Positions 1 through 13,750 of a stretch of DNA of 64,000 bases are shown here, one piece after another. Origin of the DNA: Symsagittifera roscoffensis (taxonomy: Eukaryota; Xenacoelomorpha; Acoela; Convolutidae). Positions within the stretch are counted from its first letter, which is position 1. Every line of letters starts with the position of its first letter. The stretch lies in NCBI RefSeq assembly GCF_963678635.1, contig NC_087070.1, positions 51,442,514-51,506,513 of the forward strand, written 5' to 3'. The position numbers were made by a program, and so were the translations under genes. Under the pieces are notes generated by a model. It was given only the letters and a program-made list of their open reading frames with translations. It was not told the DNA's origin and ran no database searches.

Positions 1-3000
1 CAAAAGCTTGCAAAGAAAACTCAAAGTTTTCGCGAACCGATTCATTCCATGAAATAAATTGAAAAAAATCAAATTTTATAGCTTTAAAAGCTTGCTCAGA
101 AAAACTTAACCTTTTTGCGAACTAATTCAGTCTATGAAATAAATTGGAAAAAATCAAAAAATCATAGCTTTCAAAGCATGCTTAGACACACTGAATTTTT
201 TACTCGATTCGATTTCGATTCAGTAAAAAAATTAATCTTAAATTTCTAAAGTTTCATAGCTTGACTAGCTGCTTCAAAAAACTGAATTTTTCGCGAACCA
301 ATTCAACCTATGAAAACGTGTAAATATTCAAAACTTCAAAGCTTCAAAAGCTTGCAAAGAAAACCTCAAAGTTTTCGCGAACCGATTCATTCTATAAAAC
401 AAATTGGATAAATTCAGTTTTCATAATTTTAAAAGCTTGCATAGAAAACTTTTAACTTTTCGCGAACCAATTCTGTCCAAGAAATAACTTGAAATATTTC
501 AATATTGCATAGCTTGCTTCCAAAAACTTGACGATTTTTGCGAACCAGTTCAGTCTATGAATTATCTTTTGATAATTAAAACTTTTTCAGAAAACTGAAA
601 TTTTTTGCAAACCGATTTGGTTTACGAAAGAAATTGAAATGTTTCGGAGTTCCATAGCTTGCTTCAAAAAACTTGAAATTTATCCATAGCTCTCAAAGAT
701 TACTTAGAGATCTTTTTTCGTGAATTATTTTAGTTTATTAAAAAAAGTTGTAGGATTCAAAGTTTCAAATAGCTGAAAAGTTTCAATTAGCATGCTTAGA
801 CAAGTTTTTTGTGAAGTGATTCGATTAAATAATTATCTTGAATTATCTCAAAGTTTCTTAGCTTGAACTGCTTGCTTTGGAAATGTTCAACTTATGACAA
901 AAAGGATTCGGTCCAAGCGATAACTTGGATTTTTTCGAAATTCCTTGCTGGATAAGCTCGCGCGAAAAAAAAACTTCGTTAAAAACAATGAAAAAATCTG
1001 GAAATCACCTGAAAACTTTCAATAGAAAAACAGTCTACTATCCAGATCAAATTTTGAACTAAATTGAAATGTTTTAAATTTTAATAGTTTAGTCAGCTTG
1101 CTTACAAAAAAATAAAGTTTTCGCAAATTTTTTCCGTAAATGAAAAAGCTGGAAATAATACAAAGTGTCATAGCCTAACAGTTTGCTTCCGAAACTGAAA
1201 TTTTTTGCAAACTAATTCGGTCCAAGAAATAACTTGAAAAATTTCAAAGTTGCATAGCTTGCTTCAAAAAACTCGACGGTTTTCTCAAACCGGTTCAGTC
1301 TATGAATTATCTTTTCATTATTAAAATTTTTTTAGCTCAAAAAGCTTGTTTAGAAAAAAACTCAAGCTTTTTGCCAACCAATTCAAACTATGAAACAAAT
1401 TGAGATAATTCAAAATTCGTAGCTCTCAACGCTTGCTTAGAAACACAGATTTTTTCTGCGATTCGATTCGGTCCAAGAAATAACCTTAATTTTTTTAAAA
1501 GTTCCATAGCTTGATTAGCTTGCTTCAAAAACTTAATTTTTTCGCGAACCAATTCAGCAAATGAAAAATCGTGTAAGAATTCAAAACTTCATATCTTCAA
1601 AAGCTTGCAAAGAAAAACTCAAAGTTTTCGCGAACCGATTCATTCCATGAAATAAATTGAAAAAAATCAAATTTTATAGCTTTAAAAGCTTGCTCAGAAA
1701 AACTTAACCTTTTTGCGAACCAATTCAGTCTATGAAATAAATTGAAAAAATTCGAAAAATCATAGCTTTCAAAGCATGCTTAGACACACTGAATTTTTAC
1801 TCGATTCGATTTCGATTCAGTAAAAAAATTTATCTTAAATTTCTAAAGTTTCATAGCTTGACTAGCTGCTTCAAAAAACTGAATTTTTCGCGAACCAATT
1901 CAACCTATGAAAACTTGTAAAAATTCAAAACTTCAACGCTTCAAAAGCTTGCAAAGAAAAACTCAAAGTTTTCGCGAACCGATTCATTCTATAAAACAAA
2001 TTGGAAAAATTCAGTTTTCATAATTTTAAAAGCTTGCTTAGAAAACTTTTAACTTTTCGCGAACCAATTCTGTCCAAGAAATAACTTGAAATATTTCAAA
2101 ATTGCATAGCTTGCTTCCAAAAACTTGACGATTTTTGCGAACCGGTTCAGTCTATGAATTATCTTTTGATAATTAAAACATTTTCAGAAAACTGAAATTT
2201 TTTGCAAACCGATTTGGTTTACGAAAGAAATTGAAATGTTTCGGAGTTCCATAGCTTGCTTCAAAAATCTTGAAATTTATCCATAGCTCTAAAAGATTAC
2301 TTAGAGATCTTTTTTCGTGAATTATTTTAGTTTATTAAAAAAAGTTGTAGTATTCAAAGTTTCAAATAGCTGAAAAGTTTCAATTAGCATGCTTAGACAA
2401 GTTTTTTGTGAAGTGATTCGATTAAATAATTATCTTGAATTATCTCAAAGTGTCTTAGCTTGAACTGCTTGCTTTGGAAATGTTCAACTTATGACAAAAA
2501 GGATTCGGTCCAAGTAATAACTTGGATTTTTTCACAATTCCTTGCTGGATTAGCTCGCGCGAAAAAAAACTTCATTTAAAACAATGAAAAAAATCTGGAA
2601 ATCACCTGAAAATTTTCAATAGAAAAACTGTCTACTATCCAGATCAAATTTTGAACGAAATTGCACTGTTTTAAGTTTCATAGCTGAAAAAGCTTGCTTA
2701 GAAAAAAATAAACTTTTTGCGAATTTTTTCCGTAAATGAAAAAGCTATAAATAATACAAAGTGTCATAGCCTAATAGTTTGATTCCAAAAAGGGAAAATT
2801 TTCGCAAACTAATTTGGTCCAAGAAAAAACTTGAGATGTTTCAAAAATGCATAGCTCGCTTCAAAAACTTGACAATTTTTGCGAACCGGTCCAGTCTATG
2901 AATTATCTTTTGATAATTAAAACTTTTTCAGAAAACTGAAACTTTTTGCAAACCGATTTGGTTTACGAAAGAAATTGAAATGTTTCAGAGTTCCATAGCT

Positions 3001-3290
3001 TACTTCGAAAAACTTAAAAATTATGCAAGCCGGTTCAGTCTATGAAACAAATTGTATTAATTCAAAAATCCATAGCTCTAAAAGATTACTTAGAGATCTT
3101 TTTTCGTGAATTATTTTAGTTTATTAAAAAAAGTTGTAGTATTCAAAGTTTCAAATAGCTGAAAAGTTTCAATTAGCATGCTTAGACAAGTTTTTTGTGA
3201 AGTTATTTGATTAAATAATTATCTTGAATTATCTCAAAGTTTCTTAGCTTGAACTTCTTGCTTTGGATGGAAATGTTCAACTTATGACAA
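1..3290. repeat. Satellite zone 1: 1,597-bp higher-order unit, collapsing to ~793 bp
   Basis: Two copies of a 1,597-bp unit start at 1 and 1598 and are nearly identical base for base. After about 2,500 only the second half keeps repeating, with a 793-bp period (landmarks at 2501, 3294 and 4083). The 1,597-bp unit therefore looks like a dimer of two diverged ~800-bp blocks, one of which was amplified further on its own. Confidence 0.8.
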
Positions 3291-6199
3291 AAAGGATTCG
3301 GTCCAAGTAATAACTTGGATTTTTTCAAAATTCCTTGCTGGATTAGCTCGCGTGAAAAAAAAACTTCATTTAAAACAATGAAAAAATCTGGAAACTACCT
3401 GAAAATTTTCAATAGAAAAACAGTCTTCTATCCAGATCAAATTTTGAACTAAATTGAACTGTTTTAAGTTTCATAGCTGAAACAGCTTGCTTAGAAAAAA
3501 AAAATTTTCGCGAAATTATTCCGTAAACGAAAAAGCTATAAATAATACAAAGTGTCATGGCCTAATAGTTTGATTCCAAAAAGGGAAACTTTTCGCAAAC
3601 TAATTTGGTCCAAGAAAAAACTTGAGATGTTTCAAAATTGCATAGCTCGCTTCAAAAACTTGACAGTTTTTGCGAACCGGTCCAGTCTATGAATTATCTT
3701 TTGATAATTAAAACTTTTTCAGAAAACTGAAACTTTTTGCAAACCGATTTGGCTTACGAAAGAAGTTGAAATGTTTCGGAGTTCCATAGCTTGCTTCGAA
3801 AAAAATTTGAAAATTATGCAAGCCGGTTCAGTCTATGAAACAAATTGTATTAATTCAAAAATCCATAGCTCTAAAAGATTACTTAGAGATCTTTTTTCGT
3901 GAATTAATTTAGTTTATTAAAAAATATTGTAGTTTTCAAAGTTTCAAATAGCTTAAAGGTTTCAAAAAGCATGCTTAGAAAATTTTTTTGTGCACTGATT
4001 CGGTTAATCAATTATCTTGAATTATTTCACATTTTCTTAGCTTGAACTGCTTGCTTTGGAGATGTTCAACTTATGACAGAAAGCATTCGGTCCAAGCAAT
4101 AAATTGGATTTTTTCAAAATTCCTTGCTGAAAAAAAACTTAATTAAATACTATGAAAAAAACTGGAAATTTCTTGAACATTTTCAATAGAAAAACAGTCT
4201 ACCATCCAGATCCCATTTTGAACTAAATTGAACTGTTTTAAGTTTCATTGCTTAAACAGCTTGCTTAGAAAAAAATAACAGTTTCGCGCATTGTTTCGGT
4301 AAATGAAAAAGCTGGAAGTAAAAAACTACGAAATTTCTAAAGTTTCATAGCTTGACCAGCTTGCTTCAAAAAATTTACTTTTTTCGCGAACCAATTCAGC
4401 CTATGAAAAAACGTGTAAGAATTCAAAACTTCTCAAAATTTTCGCGAACCAATTCAGTCTATGAAATAAAATGAAATAAATTAAATTTTATAGCTTTAAA
4501 AGCTTGCTCAGATAAACTTAACTTTTTCGCGAACCAATCCAATCTATGAAATAAATTGAAATAATTCAAAAACTTATAGCTTTCAAAGCTTGCCTAGAAA
4601 CACTGAATTTTTTTTTTCGATTCGTTTCAATCCAAGAAAAAACCTTAATTTTCTAAAGTTTCATAGCTTGACTAGCTTGCTTCAAAAACTTAATTTTTTC
4701 GCGAATCAATTCAACCTATGAAGAAACGTGTAAAAAGTCAAAATTTCAAAGCTTCGAAAGATTGCAAAGAAAAACTCAAAGTTTTCGCGAACCGATTCAT
4801 TCTTTGAAATAAATTGAAATAACTCAAACTTTCATAGCTTTAAAAGCTTGTTTAGAAAACTTTAAATTTTTCGCGAACCGATTCGGTCTATGAATTAAGT
4901 TGAAATAATTCAAAATTGGAAAGGTTCGAAAGCTTGCTGAGAAAAACAGGAACTTTCCACCAGCGGATTCAGTCTAAGAAATATATTGAAATAATACAAA
5001 GTTTCAGAGCTTTTAAAACATGCAGATAAAAAGACTGAAATTTCTTGCAAACCGATTCGGCTTACGAAAAAAAATGAAAAGTGTCGGAGTTTCATAGCTT
5101 GCTTCTAAAAGTTGAAACTTATGCAAGCTGGTTCAGACCATGAAACAAATTGCAGTAATTCAAAATTCCAAAGCTGTAAAAATTACTTAGAGATTTTTTT
5201 TGTGAACTAATTTAGTTTATTAAAAAAATGTTGTAGTTTTCAAAATTTCAACAGCTTAAAAGTTTCAAAAAGCATGCTTAGAAAAATTTTGTGTAGTGAT
5301 TCGATTAAATAATTATCTTGAATTATCTCAAAGTTTCTTAGCTTGAACTGCTTGCTTTGGAAATGTTCAACTTATGACAAAAAGGATTCGGTCCAAGCGA
5401 TAACTTGGATTTTTTCGAAATTCCTTGCTTCAAATTTTATAGCTTTAACAGCTTGCTCAGAAAAACTTAACCTTTTCGCGAACCAATTCAGTCTATGAAA
5501 TAAATTGAAATAATTCAACAAATCATAGCTTTCAAAGCATGCTTAGACACACTGCATTTTTTACTCGATTCGATTTCGATTCAGAAAAAAAAATTAATCT
5601 TAAATTTCTAAAGTTTCATAGCTAGACTAGCTGCTTCAAAAAACTGAATTTTTTCGCGAACCAATTCAACCTATGAAAAAACGTGTAAAATTTCAAAACT
5701 TCAAAGCTTCAAAAGCTTGCAAAGAAAAACTCAAAGTTTTCGCGAACCGATTCATTCTATGAAAAAAATTGGAAAAATTCAGTTTTCATTATTTTAAAAG
5801 CTTGCTTAGAAAACTTTTAACTTTTCGCGAACCGATTCGGTCTATGAATTAGGTTGAAATTGTTCAAAATTGGATAGGTTCAAAAGCTTGCATAGAAAAA
5901 CTGAAACTTTCTACAAGCTGATTCAGTCTATGAAACAAATTGAAATAATACAAAGTTTCAAAGCTTTTAAAACATGCTAAAGAGAACTGATTTTTTTTGC
6001 AATCTGATTCGGTTTACGAAAAAATTGAAATGTGTCGGAGTTTCATTGCTTGCTTCTAAAAGTTAAAGTATATGCAAGCCGGTTCAGACTATGAAACAAA
6101 TTGCGTTAATTGAAAATTCTATAGCTCTAAAAAATTACTTCGAGATTTTTTTCGTGAACTAATTTAGTTTATAAAAAGATGTAGTTTCCAAAGTTTCAA

Positions 6200-9100
6200 A
6201 TAGCTTAAAAGTTTCACAAAGCGTGCTTAGAAAAATTTTTTGTGAACTGATTCGGTTAATCAATTATCTTGAATTATCTCAAAATTTCTTAGCTTGAACT
6301 GCTTGCTTTGGAGATGTTCAACTTATGACAGAAAGGATTCGGTCCAAGCAATAAATTGGATTTTTTCAAAATTCCTTGCTGAAAAAAAAACTTAATTAAA
6401 AACTATGAAAAAAACTGGAAATTACTTGAAAATTTTCAATAGAAAAACAGTCTACCATCCAGATCACATTTTGAGCTAAATTGAACTGTTTTAAGTTTCA
6501 TAGCTTAAACCGCTTGCTTAGAATAAAATAAACGTTTCGCGAATTTTTTCCGTAAATGAAAAAGCTGGAAATAATACAAAATGTCATATCCTAATAGTTT
6601 TCTTCCGAATAGTGAAACTTTTCGCAAACTAATTCGGTCCAAGAAATAACTTGAAATACTTTAAAATTGCATAGCTTGCTTCAAAAATTTGGACGATTTT
6701 TGCGAACCGGTTCAGTCTATAAATTATCTTTTCATAATTAAAAATTTTTTAGCTTAAAAACTTGTTTAGAAAAAAATTTCAGCTTTTTTCCAACCAATTC
6801 AGTCAATGAAATAAATTGAAATAATACAAAGTTTCAGAGCTTTTAAAACATGCTTAAGAAAACTGAAATTTTTTGCAAACCGATTCGGCTTACGAAAGAA
6901 ATTGAAATGTTTTGGAGTTTCTTAGCTTGCTTCGAGAAACTTGAAGTTTATACAAGCCGGTTCAGTCAATGAACCAAATTGTATTAATTCAAAACTCCAT
7001 AGCTCTAAAAAATTACTTAGAAATCTTTTTTCGTGAACTTATTTAGTTAATAAAAAAATGTTGTAGTTTTCAAAGTTTCAAATAGCTTAAAATTTTCAAA
7101 TAGCATGCTTACACAAATTTTTTGTGAACTGATTCGTTCAATGAATTATCTTGAATTATCTCAAAATTTCTTAGCTTGAACTGCTTGCTTTGGAAATGTT
7201 CAACTTATGACAAAAAGGATTCGGTCCAAGCATTAACTTCGATTTTTCAAATTTCCTTGCTGGATTAGCTCGCGCGAAAAAAAAACTTAAGTAAAAACTA
7301 TGAAAAACTTGGAAATCACTTCAAAATTTTCAATAGAAAAACAGTCTACCATCCAGATCACATTTTGAATTAAATTGAACTGTTTTAAGTTTCATAGCTT
7401 AAACAGCTTGCTTAGAAAAAAATAAACTTTTCGCGATTTTTTTCCGTAAATGAAAAAGCTGGATATAATACAAAATGTCATAGCCTAATATTTTTCTTCC
7501 GAATAGTGAAATTTTTCGCAAACTAATTCGGTCCAAGAAAAAACTTGAAATGTTTTAAAATTGCATAGCTTGCTTCAAAAATTTTGACAATTTTTGCGAA
7601 CCGGTTCAGTCTATGAATTATCTTTTCATAATTAAAAATTTTTTAGCTTAAAAACTTGTTTTGAAAAAAATTTCAGCTTTTTTCCAACCAATTCAGTCAA
7701 TGAAATAAATTGAAATAATACAAAGTTTCAGAGCTTTTAAAACATGCTGATGAAAACTGAAATTTTTTGCAAACCGATTCGGCTTACGAAAGAAATTGAA
7801 ATGTTTTGGAGTTTCTTAGCTTGCTTCGAAAAACTTGAAGTTTATGCAAGCAGGTTCAGTCTATGAATCAAATTGTATTAATTTAAAATTCCATAGCTCT
7901 AAAAGATTACTTAGAGATCTTTTTTCGTGAACTTATTTAGTTTATAAAAAAATGTTGTAGTTTTCAAAGTTTCAAATAGCTTAAAAGTTTCAAATAGCAT
8001 GCTTAGACAAATTTTTTGTGAACTGATTCGTTTATTGAATTATCTTGAATTATCTCAAAGTTTCTTAGCTTGAACTGCTTGCTTTGGAAAAGTTCAGCTT
8101 ATGACAAAAAGGATTCGGTCCAAGCATTAACTTGGATTTTTCAAATTTCCTTGCTGGATTAGCTCGCGCGAAAAAAAACTTAATTAAAAACTATGAAAAA
8201 ACTTGGAAATCACTTGAAAATTTTCAATAGAAAAAACAGTCTACCATCCAGATCACACTTTGAATTAAACTGAACTACTTTACGTTTCATAGCTTAAACA
8301 GCTTGCTTACAAAAAAATAAACTTTTCGCGATTTTTTCCGTAAATGAAAAAGCCGGAAATAATACAAAATGTCATAGCGTAATAGTTTTCTTCCGAATAG
8401 TGAAACTTTTCGCAAACTAATTCGGTCCAAGAAATAACTTGAAATGTTTTAAGATTGCATAGCTTGCTTCAAAATTTTGACGATTTTTGCGAACCGGTTC
8501 AGTCTATGAATTATCGTATCATAATTAAAAACTTTTTAGCTTAAAAACTTGTTTAGAAAAAAATTTCAGCTTTTTTCCAACCAATTCAGTCAATGAAACA
8601 AATTGAAATAAAACAAAGTTTCAGAGCTTTTAAAACATGCTGAAGAAAATTGAAATTTTTTGCAAACTGATTCGGCTTACGAAAGAAATTGAAATGTTTC
8701 GGAGTTTCTTAGCTTGTTTCGAAAAAAATGAAGTTTATGCAAGCCGGTTCAGTCTATGAAACAAATTGCAATAATTCAAAATTCCGAAGCTCTAAAAGAT
8801 TACATAGAGATTTTTTTTGTGAACTAATTTAGTTTATAAAAAAAAATTATGTAGTTTTAAAAGTTACAAATAGCTTAAAAGTTTCAAATAGCATGCTTAG
8901 ACAAATTTTTTGTGAACTGATTCGTTTAAGGAATTATCTTGTATTATCTCAAAGTTTCTTAGCTTGAAATGCTTGCTTTGGAAATGTTCAATTTATGACA
9001 AAAAGGATTCGGTCTAAGCAATAACTTGGATTTTTTCAAAATTCCTTGCTGAATTGGATCGCGCGAAAAAAAAACTTAATTAAAAACTATGAAAAAACTT

Positions 9101-11200
9101 GGAAATCACTTGAAAATTTTCAATAGAAAAAACAGTCTTTCATCCAGATCACATTTTGAACTAAACTGAACTATTTTAGGTTTCATAGCTTAAACAGCTT
9201 TTTTTACAAAATAATAAACTTTTCGCGAGTTTTTTCCGTAAATGAAAAAGCTGGAAATAATGCAAAATGTCATAGCCTAATAGTTTTCTTCCGGATAGTG
9301 AAACTTTTCGCAAACTAATTCGGTCCAAGAAATAACTTGAAATATTTTAAAATTGCAAAGCTTGCTTCAAAAATTTTGACGATTTTTGCGAACCGGTTCA
9401 GTCTATGAATTATTTTTTCATAATTAAAAATTTTTTACCTTTAAAACTTGTTTAGAAAAAAATTTCAGCTTTTTTTCAAAAATTCAGTCAATGAAATAAA
9501 TTGAAATAATACAAAGTTTCAGAGCTTTTAAAACATGCTGAAGAAAACTGAAATTTTTTGCAAACCGATTCGGCTTACGAAAGAAATTGAAATGTTTCGG
9601 AGTTTCTTAGCTTGCTTCGAAAAAGTTGAAGTTTATGCAAGCCGGTTCAGTCTATGAACCAAATTGTTTTAATTCAAAATTCCATAGCTCTAAAAGATTA
9701 CTTAGAGATCTTTTTATCGTGCACTTATTTAGTTTATAAAAAATGTTGTAATTTTCAAAGTTTCAAATAGCTTAAAAGTTTCAAATAGCATGTTTAGACA
9801 AATTTTTTGTGAACTGATTCGTTTAATGAAATATCTTGAATTATCTCAAAGTTTCTTAGCTTGAACTGCTTGCTTTGGAAAAGTTCAACTTATGACAAAA
9901 AGGATTCGGTCCAAGCATTAAATTGGTTTTTTCAAATTTCCTTGCTGGATTAGCTCGCGCGAAAAAAAAAACTTAATTAAAAACTATGAAAAAACTTGGA
10001 AATCGCTTGAAAATTTTCAATAGAAAAACAGTCTACCATCCAGATCACATTTTGAACTAAATTGAACTATTTTAGGTTTCATAGCTTAAACAGCTTGCTT
10101 ACAAAAAAATAAACTTTTCGCGATTTTTTTCCGGATATGAAAAAGCTGGAAATAATACAAAATGTCATAGCCTAATAGTTTTCTTCCGAATAGTGAAACT
10201 TTTCGCAAACTAATTCGGTCCAAGAAATAACTTGAAATAATTTAAAATTGCATAGCTGGCTTCATAAATTTTGACGATTTTTGCAAACCGGTTCAGTCTA
10301 TGAATTATCTTTTCATAATTAAAAATTTTTTAACTTAAAAACTTGTTTAGAAAAAAATTTCAGCTTTTTTCCAACCAATTCAGTCAATGAAACAAATTGA
10401 AATAATACAAAGTTTCAGAGTTTTTAAAACATGCTGAAGAAAACTGAAATTTTTTGCAAACCGATTCGGCTTACGAAAGAAATTGAAATGTTGCGGAGTT
10501 TCTTAGCTTGCTTCGAAAAACTTGAAGTTTATGCAAGCTGGTTCAGTCTATGAATCAAATTGTATTAATTCAAAATTCCATAGCTCTGAAAGATTACTTC
10601 GAGATCATTTTTCGTGAACTTATTTAGTTTACAAAAAAATGTTGTAGTTTTCAAAGTTTCAAATAGCCTAAAAGTTTCAAATAGCATACTTAGTCAAATT
10701 TTTTGTGAACTGATTCGTTTAACGAATTATCTTGAATTATCTCAAAGTTTCATATTTTGAACTGCTTGCTTTGGAGATGTTCAACTTATGACAGAAAGCA
10801 TTCGGTCCAAGCAAAAAATTGGATTTTTTCAAAATTCCTTGCTGAAAAAAAAACGTAATTAAAAACTATGAAAAAAAACTGGAATTCACTTGAAACTTTT
10901 CAATAGAAAAACAGTCTTCCATCCAGATCACATTTTGAACTAAATTGAACTATTTGAAGTTTCATAGCTCAAGCAGCTTGCTTAGGAAAAAATAAATTTT
11001 TTGCGAATTTTTTCCGTAAATGAAAAAGCTGGAAATAATACAAAATGTCATAGCCTAATAGTTTTCTTACGAAAAGTGAAAATTTTGCAAACTAATTCGC
11101 TCCAAGAAATAACTTGAAATATTTTAAAATTGCATAGCTTGCTTCAAAAATTTTAACTATTTTTGCAAACCGGTTCAGTCTATGAATTACCTTTTCATTA
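6200..11200. repeat. Satellite zone 2: ~893-bp higher-order unit, about 5.5 copies
   Basis: A unit of 882-897 bp repeats head to tail; landmarks are at 6335, 7217, 8111, 9005, 9902 and 10798. About ten monomers fit in each unit. Two markers seen once per unit are the TTAGCTCGCGCGAAAA part and the CAGTCTACCATCCAGATCAC part. Copies differ mainly by single bases and short A/T-run length changes. Confidence 0.8.
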
Positions 11201-12659
11201 TTAAAAATTTTTTAGCTTAAAAACTTAATTAGAAAAAAATTTCAGCTTTTTTCCAACCAATTCATTCAATGAAATAAATTGAGATAATTCAAAAATTCAT
11301 AGCTTTCAACGCTTGCTTAGAAACACTAATTTTTTTTCTCATTTCGTTTCAGTCCAATAAATAATCTTAAATTTCTAAAGTTTCATAGCTTGACTAGCTT
11401 GCTTCAAAAAATGTAATTTTTTCGCGAACCAATTCAGCCTATGAAAAAACGTGTAAGAATTCAAAACTTCATAGCTTCAAAAGCTTGCAAGGAAAAACTC
11501 AAAATTTTTGCGAACCAATTCAGTCTATGAAATAAATTGATATAAAATTAATTTTTATAGCTTCAAAAGCTTGCTCAGATAAACTTAACTTTTTCGCGAA
11601 CCAATCCAGTCTATGAAATAAATTGAAATTATTCAAAAACTTATAGCTTTCAAAGCTTGCCTAGAAACACTGAATTTTTATTCTCGATTCGTTTCAGTCC
11701 ATGAAATAACCTTAAATTTCTAAAATTTCATAGCTTGACTAGCTTGCTTCAAAAACTTATTTTTTTCGCGAACCAATTCAACCTATGAAGAAACCTGTAA
11801 AAATTCAAAACTTCAAAGCTTCGAAAGGTTGCAAAGAAAAACTCAAAGTTTTCGCGAACCGCTTCATTTTTTCAAATAAGTTGAAATAACTCAAACTTTC
11901 ATAGCTTTAAAAGCTTGCTTAGAAAACTTTAAGCTTTTCGCGAACCGATTCGGTCTATGAATTAAGTTGAACTAATTCAAAACTGGATAGGTTCAAAAAC
12001 TTGCTCAGAAAAACTGAAACTTTCCACAAGCTTTTAAAAATTGCATAAAATTGCATAGCTTGCTTCAAAAATTTTGACGATTTTTGCGAACCGGTTCAGT
12101 CTATGAATTATCTTTTCATAATTAAAAATTTTTTAGCTTAAAAACTTGTTTAGAAAAAAATTTCAGCTTTTTTCCAACCAATTCAGTCTTTGAAATAAAT
12201 TGAAATAATACAAAGTTTCAGAGCTTTAAAAACCTGCTAAACAAAACTGCATTTTTTTGAAAACCGATTCAGCTTACGAAAGAAATTGAAATGTTTCGGA
12301 GTTTCTTAGCTTGCTTCCAAAAAACTTGAAGTTTATGCAAGCCGGTTCAGTCTACGAATCAAATTGTATTAATTCAAAATTCCATAGCTCTAAAAGATTA
12401 CTTAGAGACCTTTTTTTGTGAACTTTTTTAGTTTATAAAAAATGTTGTAGTTTTCAAAGTTTCAAATAGCTTAAAAGTTTCAAATAGCATGCTAAGACAA
12501 ATTTGTTGTGAACTTATTCGTCTAATTAATTATCTTGAATTATCTCAAAGTTTCTTAGCTTGAACTGCTTGCTTTGGAAATGTTCAACTTATGTCAAAAA
12601 GGATTCCGTCCAAGCATTAACTTGGATTTTTCAAAATTCCTTGCTGGATTAGCTCGCGC

Positions 12660-13750
12660 GAAAAAAAATCTTAATTGATTCGGTCCCAGAAATTATTTGA
12701 AAACTTTCAAAACTTCATTGCTTTAAAAGCTTGATTTAAGAAACTCAAATTTTTAGTGAACCGATTCAGCCTATGAAAAAAACTTGTTATGAATCATAAT
12801 TTCTTAGCTTTGAAAGCTTGCTTAGAAAAAATTTTTAGCTTCAAACGCTTTCTTAGAAAAATTTAATTTTTGCAAACCGAATCAGCCTATGAAATGAATT
12901 GAATTGAATCAAAGTTTCATAGCTTTCTAAACTTGCTCAGAAAAACTGAAACTTTTTGCGAATTGATTCGATCCAAGAAATAACTTGAAAATTTTTAAAA
13001 TTTCCTAGCTTCAAATGCTTGATTAAAAAACTCAAACTTTTAGCGAACTGATTCAGTCTATTAAAAAACTTGTAATAATTCATAATTTCATAGGTTGAAA
13101 AGCTTGCTTAGAAAAACTTAAACTTTTCGCGAACCGATTCAGTCTATGAAATAAATTTAAGTAAATCGAATTTTTCTAGCTTTAAAATCCTGCTTAGAAA
13201 AACTTAACTTTTTCGCTAATGGTTTCAATCTATGAAGTATTTGTTAATGATTCAAAAATTCTTAGCTGCAAAAGCTTGCTTAGAAGAAACTTAATTTTTT
13301 TGCGAATCGATTCAGTCTATCAAACATATTGAATTAAATCAAAGCTTCATAGCTTTATAAGCTTGCTTAGAAAAACTGAAACTTTTCGCAAAATGATTCG
13401 GTCCAAGAAACAACTTGAAAATTTTCAAAGTTTTATAGCTTCAGAAGCTTTATTAAAAAACTCAAACTTTTGGCGAACCAATTCAGTCTATTAAAAAACT
13501 TGTAAAAATTCATAATTTCATAGCTTGAAAAGCTTGCTGAGAAAAACTAAAACTTTCCGCGAACTGATTCAATTTTTGAAATACAATGAAATAAATCAAA
13601 TTTTTATATCTTTAAAAACTTGCTTTGAAAAACTCAAAGTTTTCATCAGGAAATTCAATCCATGAAGTATTTTTTAAATTATTCAAAATTTTTTAGCTTT
13701 GAAAGCTTCCTAAGAAAAAAAACTTAATTTTTTCGCGAATCGATTCAGTA
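12660..13750. repeat. Diverged edge of the satellite
   Basis: After about 12,660 the higher-order order is lost, and single ~85-bp monomers follow with many differences from one another. The GCGAACCGATTCAG core decays (for example AGCGAACTGATTCAG, GCTAATGGTTTCAAT). The array stops near 13,750, where unrelated sequence begins. Old unordered monomers at the border are what is known at the edges of alpha-satellite and other higher-order arrays. Confidence 0.75.

Larger units (their letters stand above)
1..13750. repeat. Satellite array with higher-order repeats (~85-bp monomer)
   Basis: The whole stretch is built from related monomers of about 85 bp. Each has a CATAGCTT(TAAA)AGCTTGCTTAG part, then TTTCGCGAACCGATTCAG, then TCTATGAAATAAATTGAAAT. 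Distinct monomer types recur in a fixed order, giving longer periods. A landmark (GGATTCGGTCCAAGC) falls at about 904, 2501, 3294, 4083, 5394, 6335, 7217, 8111, 9005, 9902, 10798 and 12601. The spacing is thus 1,597, then ~793, then an irregular zone, then ~882-897 bp repeated five times. The first bases of the window recur at 1598, confirming the 1,597-bp unit. There is no coding content; short ORFs here are chance. Such arrays are typical of centromeric, pericentromeric or subtelomeric DNA; which of these applies is not visible. The array continues past the left end. Confidence 0.93.

Noticed and set aside
1-13750. A CRISPR-like or gene-bearing repeat array
   Set aside because: Repeats are ~85 bp without unique spacers, in animal-type DNA with higher-order periods; this is satellite DNA.
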